A stretch of DNA of 18,786 bases from Campylobacterales bacterium (lineage in GTDB: Bacteria > Campylobacterota > Campylobacteria > Campylobacterales > Arcobacteraceae), in contig JAIELU010000242.1 in NCBI GenBank assembly GCA_019752775.1, positions 1 through 18,786 of the forward strand. The letters run 5' to 3'. Positions 14,036-18,786 of this stretch are shown here, piece by piece (the stretch's first letter is position 1; every line of letters starts with the position of its first letter). Made by a program: the position numbers and the translations under genes. The notes under the pieces are model-generated. The model saw nothing but the letters and a program-made list of their open reading frames with translations, had not been told where the DNA came from and did not search any database.

Positions 14036-14677
14036 ATGCAAAAAATATTAATAATATCTTTTGTTCTAATCTCTTTTTTCTCTTTATTTTCAACTGCTTC
14101 AAAAACTTTTAATATCGAAGAACCTCAACTAAAATCTATTGAAAACAAATTTGGAATTCAAGCAAGAACCAGAGTCGAAGAATGGGATGCTATGATAGAA
14201 TCTTCAAAAGATGAAACTATTTTGAATAAAATCAAAAATGTAAATGATTTTTTTAATAAAATTCCTTATGCTTCAGATTTAAGCACTTGGGGTGTAAAAG
14301 ATTATTGGGCAACACCTTTTGAGTTTATGGGAATTGGGGCTGGTGATTGTGAAGATTATGCAATTGCCAAATATTTTTCTTTGATTAAATTAGGAATTTC
14401 TGATGAAAAACTAAGAATTACTTATGTATCTTACAAAAAAGCAAATAGCAAATTTGAACAAGCACACATGGTTTTGACTTATTATCATAAAGTAGGAGTT
14501 GAACCTGTTGTTTTAGATAATATTAATAAAACTCTTCAAGTTGCATCAAAAAGACCTGACTTAGTGCCTGTTTATAGTTTCAATGCTTCTGGATTATGGC
14601 AAGCAAAAACAAAAGGTGAATCAAGAGTTGGAAATAATGAACTTAAATCTTGGAAAGATTTAATGAGTAGATTTTAA
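14036..14677 (+). CDS. lapG: LapG-type periplasmic transglutaminase-like cysteine protease
   Basis: LapG cleaves the N-terminal retention module of giant RTX-type adhesins and so releases cells from a surface; it needs calcium in the Pseudomonas system. The protein has a signal peptide (1 to about 21) and the bacterial transglutaminase-like cysteine protease domain with the full triad: C105 in GAGDCEDYA, H144 in EQAHMVL and D161 in VVLDN. Its 213 residues match the family. The ATG at 14036 has AGGAG upstream. It is followed after 14 bases by lapD, the inhibitor-receptor that sequesters LapG when c-di-GMP is high, so the pair forms the classical module. The adhesin and its type I secretion genes are not in this window. 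Confidence 0.92.
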   Translation: MQKILIISFVLISFFSLFSTASKTFNIEEPQLKSIENKFGIQARTRVEEWDAMIESSKDETILNKIKNVNDFFNKIPYASDLSTWGVKDYWATPFEFMGIGAGDCEDYAIAKYFSLIKLGISDEKLRITYVSYKKANSKFEQAHMVLTYYHKVGVEPVVLDNINKTLQVASKRPDLVPVYSFNASGLWQAKTKGESRVGNNELKSWKDLMSRF

Positions 14678-14691
14678 AAAAGGAATACAAA

Positions 14692-16917
14692 ATGTCTTTA
14701 TCTAAACAGTTATATATAATCATATCAATAATATTTTTTATGATTTTTACAGGTAATTTTATCATTAGTGTTAAAAATACAAAAGAGTATTTAGAAACTG
14801 AGTCCGTAACAAAAGCTCAAGATACCGCAACTTCATTAGGAATGAGTTTAAAAAATCTTCTAAAAGATAAAACAGATCCTGAAATTGAATCAATTATAAA
14901 TGCCATTGCAAATAGAGGTTTTTATAAAGAAATTAGATTAGAAAATTCATATATTTCTTTAACTGATAGTGATTTAATAAATAATACAAAAGATTTAGAT
15001 AATGACAAATGGCAAATTTCTAATGTTAAAATTGAAGAAAAAATCGGGAAAATTGAAATATTAACTTCTATTTCTAGTATGGAAAATGAATTAAATGCTC
15101 TTGAAAATCCAAATGAAATAAACACTCAAAAACAAGTAGATATTCCAGAGGTTGAAAATAGTTATATTTTTACACCAAATGAAAACTATCAAAGTAATAA
15201 AAATGTACTTGTATCTTTTACAGCCACAAATATACTTGGTAAAAAAATCAATGCAACTTCTTCTTTAAAAATTAGTAATATTTTAGTAAAAGTTTCGAGA
15301 GAAATAAAATTTGATTATATTCCTCAATGGTTTATTAATGCCATTCCAATTGAATTAAAAGAACAAGCAAGTGAAATAAGTGATGGTTGGCAAACAAGTG
15401 CAATTATTTATGTAAGTGCAAATCCAGGTGATGCTTATGCAAAACTTTATGAACAAGCAAAAAGTGCTAGTATTTATGCAATTATTGCATTTATTATTTC
15501 TATTGCAATATTATTTATTTTTGTTCAATATATTTTGAAACCTTTAAAAAATCTAGAAAAACTAGCAAATAATATAGCAAGTGGAAAATTTGGAACAATA
15601 AAACATCTTCCTTGGACCACAGAAATAAAAGCAGTTGCAATTGCTTTTAATGATATGTCAACAAAAATAGAAGCAATTATACATAGATTAAATAATACCC
15701 TCGAAAATTTAAGTAAAAAACTATCAACAGACGATTTAACAGCACTTTGCTTAAAACAAAATTTTGAAACTGATATGAAACATATGTTTATAAATAAATC
15801 AACTGGTTATGTTTTTGTAATAAAAATCACCGATTTAGCATCTTTTGCAAAAGCTCATACAACAAGTGAAGTTAATGATTTTATTAAAAAATTCGCAAAA
15901 ATTTTAAGAGCTAATAAATATAAAAATCTAAAAACTAGTGCTTATAGATTTTTTGGTTCAGAGTTTGCTCTAATTGCTAAAGATTTTACTTATGAAGATG
16001 CAATAGGTTTTACAAAACAACTACAAAAAAGCTTCGAAGAGTTATCAATAGAATTTAACAAAAGAGAAATTGTACATATTGGAGGAACACCTTTTAATCC
16101 AATTGGAACAACACCTGAAATTTTACAAAGTGCAACTCAGGCTTATGAAAAAGCTACTTTAATTGGACCAAATGAATTCTTTATTACAGATGAAAATGAA
16201 CTTTCTCGAGATATGGAATCTTGGAGAAATTTAATTTTTGATATTATTAATGGCTCAAGATTTGAAGTTAATTATATTGGAAATTGTAAAACTTTAAATA
16301 CAAGCGATGAAAAGATTGTTATGCAAGAAGCATTTACAAATTTAAAAGATAAAGATGGAAATAATATTCCAATTGGAACATTTGTTTCTATTGCTGAAAA
16401 ATATGAAAAGGTAGTTGACTTTGATAAAAAAGTTATTGAAAAAGTTATTCAACATATCATAATAAATAGCATTAAACATGATATTTCAATAAACTTATCT
16501 TTAGAATCTATTAATAATACAGCATTTATTGCATGGGTTAAAAATAAAATTATTGAAAATAAAGCCATTGCGGCACAACTTGTCTTTTCAGCAACAGCTT
16601 ATGCGGTTGCTAAAAATGTAGACAAATTTAAGTTTTTTGCCGATGAAATTCATAAATGTGGTGCAAAAATAATTATAAAAAGATTTGAAACTAAATTTAT
16701 TCCTCTTGGAAATCTAAAAGATTTTAATCTTGATTATATTAGACTTGCAAGGGATTATACTTGTGATATTAATAAAGATTATTCAAAACAAAGTTTCATA
16801 GAATCTATTAGTGACTTAGCAGGTTTATTAAATATAAAAGTTCTTGCTGAAAATGTAAAAGATGATGAAGATATGGAATTTCTAAAAAAATACAATTTAT
16901 ACGCAGTAAGTAGATAA
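14692..16917 (+). CDS. lapD: LapD-type c-di-GMP receptor with degenerate GGDEF and EAL domains
   Basis: LapD binds c-di-GMP through a dead EAL domain inside the cell and then holds LapG in the periplasm. Layout of the 741 residues: TM helix (7-27); periplasmic LapD/MoxY-N domain (28-258) with PQWF (211-214) and SDGW (230-233); TM helix (260-282); HAMP (283-335); GGDEF-like domain (345-505) whose signature is FGSEF (421-425), so no cyclase activity is expected; EAL-like domain (520-741) with EAF (546-548) for EAL and no DDFGxG (KRFET instead), so no phosphodiesterase activity. These defects are the family's normal state. AAAGGAA lies before the ATG at 14692. It is co-transcribed with lapG and ends in a terminator shared with the convergent phosphodiesterase gene. 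Confidence 0.92.
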   Translation: MSLSKQLYIIISIIFFMIFTGNFIISVKNTKEYLETESVTKAQDTATSLGMSLKNLLKDKTDPEIESIINAIANRGFYKEIRLENSYISLTDSDLINNTKDLDNDKWQISNVKIEEKIGKIEILTSISSMENELNALENPNEINTQKQVDIPEVENSYIFTPNENYQSNKNVLVSFTATNILGKKINATSSLKISNILVKVSREIKFDYIPQWFINAIPIELKEQASEISDGWQTSAIIYVSANPGDAYAKLYEQAKSASIYAIIAFIISIAILFIFVQYILKPLKNLEKLANNIASGKFGTIKHLPWTTEIKAVAIAFNDMSTKIEAIIHRLNNTLENLSKKLSTDDLTALCLKQNFETDMKHMFINKSTGYVFVIKITDLASFAKAHTTSEVNDFIKKFAKILRANKYKNLKTSAYRFFGSEFALIAKDFTYEDAIGFTKQLQKSFEELSIEFNKREIVHIGGTPFNPIGTTPEILQSATQAYEKATLIGPNEFFITDENELSRDMESWRNLIFDIINGSRFEVNYIGNCKTLNTSDEKIVMQEAFTNLKDKDGNNIPIGTFVSIAEKYEKVVDFDKKVIEKVIQHIIINSIKHDISINLSLESINNTAFIAWVKNKIIENKAIAAQLVFSATAYAVAKNVDKFKFFADEIHKCGAKIIIKRFETKFIPLGNLKDFNLDYIRLARDYTCDINKDYSKQSFIESISDLAGLLNIKVLAENVKDDEDMEFLKKYNLYAVSR

Positions 16918-16938
16918 GTTAAACGATTTCAAGAATTT

Positions 16939-16968
16939 GTAAATCCAAAAAGGATTTACGAGTTTTAT
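16939..16968. terminator. Hairpin terminator between lapD and the phosphodiesterase gene
   Basis: GTAAATCC (16939-16946) and GGATTTAC (16952-16959) form a perfect 8-bp stem with an AAAAA loop, followed on the plus strand by GAGTTTTATT. It lies in the 47 bases between convergent stops and may serve both genes, although the T-run is better for lapD. Confidence 0.7.
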
Positions 16969-18587
16969 TCTATTGCATCATAACAAAGAGGTTTATCAAA
17001 ATAATAACCTTGGCAGTAATCTATTTTTAACTCTTTTATTTTATTATAAATATCTTCATTTGAAACATACTCAGCTACTGTTTTTACTTTAAACTCTTTT
17101 GAGAAGTTCGCAATTGTATTTACAATAATCTCTAAATCTTTTGATGTATTTATTCTCTCAATTAATGAACCATCAATCTTAACAAAATCAATATCTAGTA
17201 AAGTTAATAAATTAAAATTTGAGTATCCAGCCCCAAAATCATCAACTCCCACAATACAATTAAATTTTTTAATTTCAGAAATAAATTTTGAAACTTCATT
17301 AAAATCAGAGATTTCTTCAGATTCAAGTATCTCAAACTCTAAAAACTCTGTATATTCTTTATTTTGTTCTAGAATCTCATAAATAAATGCTGTTGTTTCT
17401 TCATTTGCAATATCATCAAATGAGATATTTACAGAAACTCTTTTATTTTTATTTTTTATTAATCTAAAAGCATCTTGAATAACAATTTTTATTATATTTG
17501 GATAAAGTTTTGTCTTTTTAGCAACATTTATAAAATTATACGGAGCAATTTCAACACCCTCTTTTGTGATATATCTGATTAATGCTTCATACTTGTGAAC
17601 TTTTTGTGTTTGGGTATCTACAATGGGTTGAAAATATGCTTGAAATAAATTTTCTCTAAACCCTACTTTTAGTTGTTTTACCCATTTAATATTTTCTTCA
17701 AATGATTGTTGGATTTTAAATGATTCATTATAAATCATTATTCTTTGAAGTTTTGTTCTTGCGTAATTTATAACTCTTTGAGAGTATTTAAATGCTCTTG
17801 CTCCATCACCTTGAGCAATTCCAATAGTAATATTTATATCAATTTCAGCTTCATCAATAAGTAAAGATTCTTTTTCTATTTTATCTGCAAATGCTTTGCA
17901 AAGGTCGTAAAATTCATTTATATCTTGATTATTTTTTCTTGAAACAATAGTAAATTTATCAGCTTCAATTCTATAAACAATATAATCTTCATCATTAAAA
18001 TATTCTTTTAATTTATTAGCTAATTCATATAATATTGTATCACCAATTTTTTCACCAAAAAGATCATTTATTGTTGAGAATTCATCAACATCTAAAAGAG
18101 CCATTAAATCTATATCATTCTCATCTAAATCTTTTTTTAGTTTATTTCTATTTGGAAGATTTGTTAGTTTATCTGTATATAAATCTTTTAGTTCATGATA
18201 AATTAAAGATTGTGACATTACTTGCAAAAGTTTTGCAATATCAATAGGTTTTAAAACATATTTATCCACACCAATATCAATAGCTTCAAGTAAATATTCC
18301 TTATTTGAAAACGCAGTTGCTACGATTATTGGAATATTTAGATTGATTTTTTTTATCTCTTTTACCATGTCCAAACCATTTAAAATAGGCATATTAACAT
18401 CAGTAATAATTAAATCAATCTCTTTTTCATATTTTTTGAAGAGTTCTAGTCCCTCTTGTCCATTTTGAGCAACATATTGCTTTTTTGTGAAGCCTTTTAG
18501 AATCTGATGTGTAACTTCTCTTAAGTCTTTTTCATCTTCTGCATATAAAATAGTTATATTTTTTAGTATTGAAATATTATTTATCAT
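16965..18587 (-). CDS. Response regulator with degenerate GGDEF and intact EAL: probable c-di-GMP phosphodiesterase
   Basis: A 540-residue cytoplasmic protein. The REC domain (8-125) has acidic-pocket AEDE (16-19), phosphoacceptor D63 in ITDVNMP and K113 in VLKP. The GGDEF domain (about 138-285) keeps DKLTNLPNR but has EADKF (208-212) in place of GGDEF, so it should not make c-di-GMP. The EAL domain (300-540) has the catalytic set: EALIR (334-338), N387 in VNIS, E419, DDFGAGYS (449-456), K470 and E506 in AEYV. It should therefore hydrolyse c-di-GMP under phosphorylation control. I start at the ATG at 18587, which follows GGAGAGAG at good spacing; a TTG at 18602 lacks such a site. It overlaps the upstream membrane-protein gene by 11 bases and converges on lapD, whose ligand it would remove. 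Confidence 0.93.
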   Translation of the reverse strand: MINNISILKNITILYAEDEKDLREVTHQILKGFTKKQYVAQNGQEGLELFKKYEKEIDLIITDVNMPILNGLDMVKEIKKINLNIPIIVATAFSNKEYLLEAIDIGVDKYVLKPIDIAKLLQVMSQSLIYHELKDLYTDKLTNLPNRNKLKKDLDENDIDLMALLDVDEFSTINDLFGEKIGDTILYELANKLKEYFNDEDYIVYRIEADKFTIVSRKNNQDINEFYDLCKAFADKIEKESLLIDEAEIDINITIGIAQGDGARAFKYSQRVINYARTKLQRIMIYNESFKIQQSFEENIKWVKQLKVGFRENLFQAYFQPIVDTQTQKVHKYEALIRYITKEGVEIAPYNFINVAKKTKLYPNIIKIVIQDAFRLIKNKNKRVSVNISFDDIANEETTAFIYEILEQNKEYTEFLEFEILESEEISDFNEVSKFISEIKKFNCIVGVDDFGAGYSNFNLLTLLDIDFVKIDGSLIERINTSKDLEIIVNTIANFSKEFKVKTVAEYVSNEDIYNKIKELKIDYCQGYYFDKPLCYDAIE

Positions 18588-18786
18588 TAAGACTCTCTCC
18601 AAAATTATTAAGATATAATATCATAAATTTACATAATATATAAACAATCAAAAGTAATAACATAAGCATAAGTAACAAATTATATGAATAAAAGCTCCAG
18701 TAGTGAATGTACGGTTGTACAATCTCTCGGGTATCGTACTCCAGAGTCAATGGGGGATGTTTTATTATCACCAGCAGAAGCATATC
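18577..18786 (-). CDS. Membrane-anchored protein, C-terminal end only (enters from right edge)
   Basis: The frame is open from the window edge to the TAA at 18577-18579, giving 69 visible residues. The first part (about 33 residues, including KHPPLTLEYDTREIVQPYIHYW) looks like the end of a soluble domain. A strongly hydrophobic segment follows (NLLLMLMLLLLIVYILCKFM), then a short tail ending NNFGESLNDK. The plan, an outside domain, one helix and a short inner tail, suits an envelope sensor or substrate-binding type protein. Third codon positions in the outer half are richer in G and C than in neighbouring genes, which is mildly unusual. Its 11-base overlap with the response regulator, whose ribosome site lies inside it, argues that it is real and in one operon. 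I cannot name the family. Confidence 0.5.
   Translation of the reverse strand, partial: DMLLLVIIKHPPLTLEYDTREIVQPYIHYWSFYSYNLLLMLMLLLLIVYILCKFMILYLNNFGESLNDK

Noticed and set aside
18684..18786. Plus-strand frame ending with SLGYRTPESM, resembling the C-terminal SLGYxTP motif of IS3-type transposases.
   Set aside because: Only a few residues match, the residues before them do not, and the opposite strand has an open frame with a membrane helix that overlaps the response regulator in operon style. The minus-strand reading explains the region better.

Overview
The window looks like chromosomal DNA from an AT-rich member of the Campylobacterota, most likely an Arcobacter-type organism. This is an inference from the very low GC content, the codon use, the AAGGA-type ribosome binding sites and the gene set (a BamD-Lon pair, a divergent proC, a LapG/LapD pair, and a REC-GGDEF-EAL protein). 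No rRNA, tRNA, CRISPR array or complete insertion sequence was seen.

Left part, 1-3990: accessory and eroding. A selO gene on the minus strand stops after its N-terminal half. Upstream of it lies a large minus-strand gene for a SIR2 - STAND/NB-ARC-type ATPase - TPR protein, the architecture of NAD-depleting antiphage or NLR-like proteins. Its reading frame is cut by a single in-frame TAA at 1518-1520. The 126-bp period of the TPR-coding repeats is exactly 15 bp short in the interval that holds the stop, so a 15-bp deletion that kept frame but created the stop is the simplest explanation. Another 225 in-frame codons of TPR follow.

Middle part, 3989-12600: mostly housekeeping. It holds an NPPW-type methyltransferase, a low-molecular-weight tyrosine phosphatase coupled to a small CPXCG zinc protein, a 53-residue zinc-ribbon membrane protein that appears to start at ATA, and a minus-strand operon bamD - lon - unknown membrane protein - rhomboid protease. 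Divergent from bamD is proC, which runs with overlaps into three small pilin-like genes. These converge on rdgB, and their last gene overlaps it by 11 bp.

Right part, 12670-18786: a YajR-like MFS transporter with a C-terminal soluble domain, then a lapG-lapD operon. LapG is a periplasmic cysteine protease and LapD a degenerate GGDEF/EAL c-di-GMP receptor. Across a shared terminator, a minus-strand REC-GGDEF(degenerate)-EAL(intact) protein is predicted to hydrolyse c-di-GMP. It overlaps by 11 bp the 3' end of a membrane-anchored protein gene that enters from the right edge. Together these genes suggest a local switch for adhesin retention and biofilm formation, although no LapA-type adhesin gene is in view.

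The best candidates for something unusual are the SIR2-STAND-TPR protein and its repeat-linked stop, the ATA-started zinc-ribbon protein, the unknown membrane protein translationally overlapped with a rhomboid protease, and the pilin trio grown out of the 3' end of proC.
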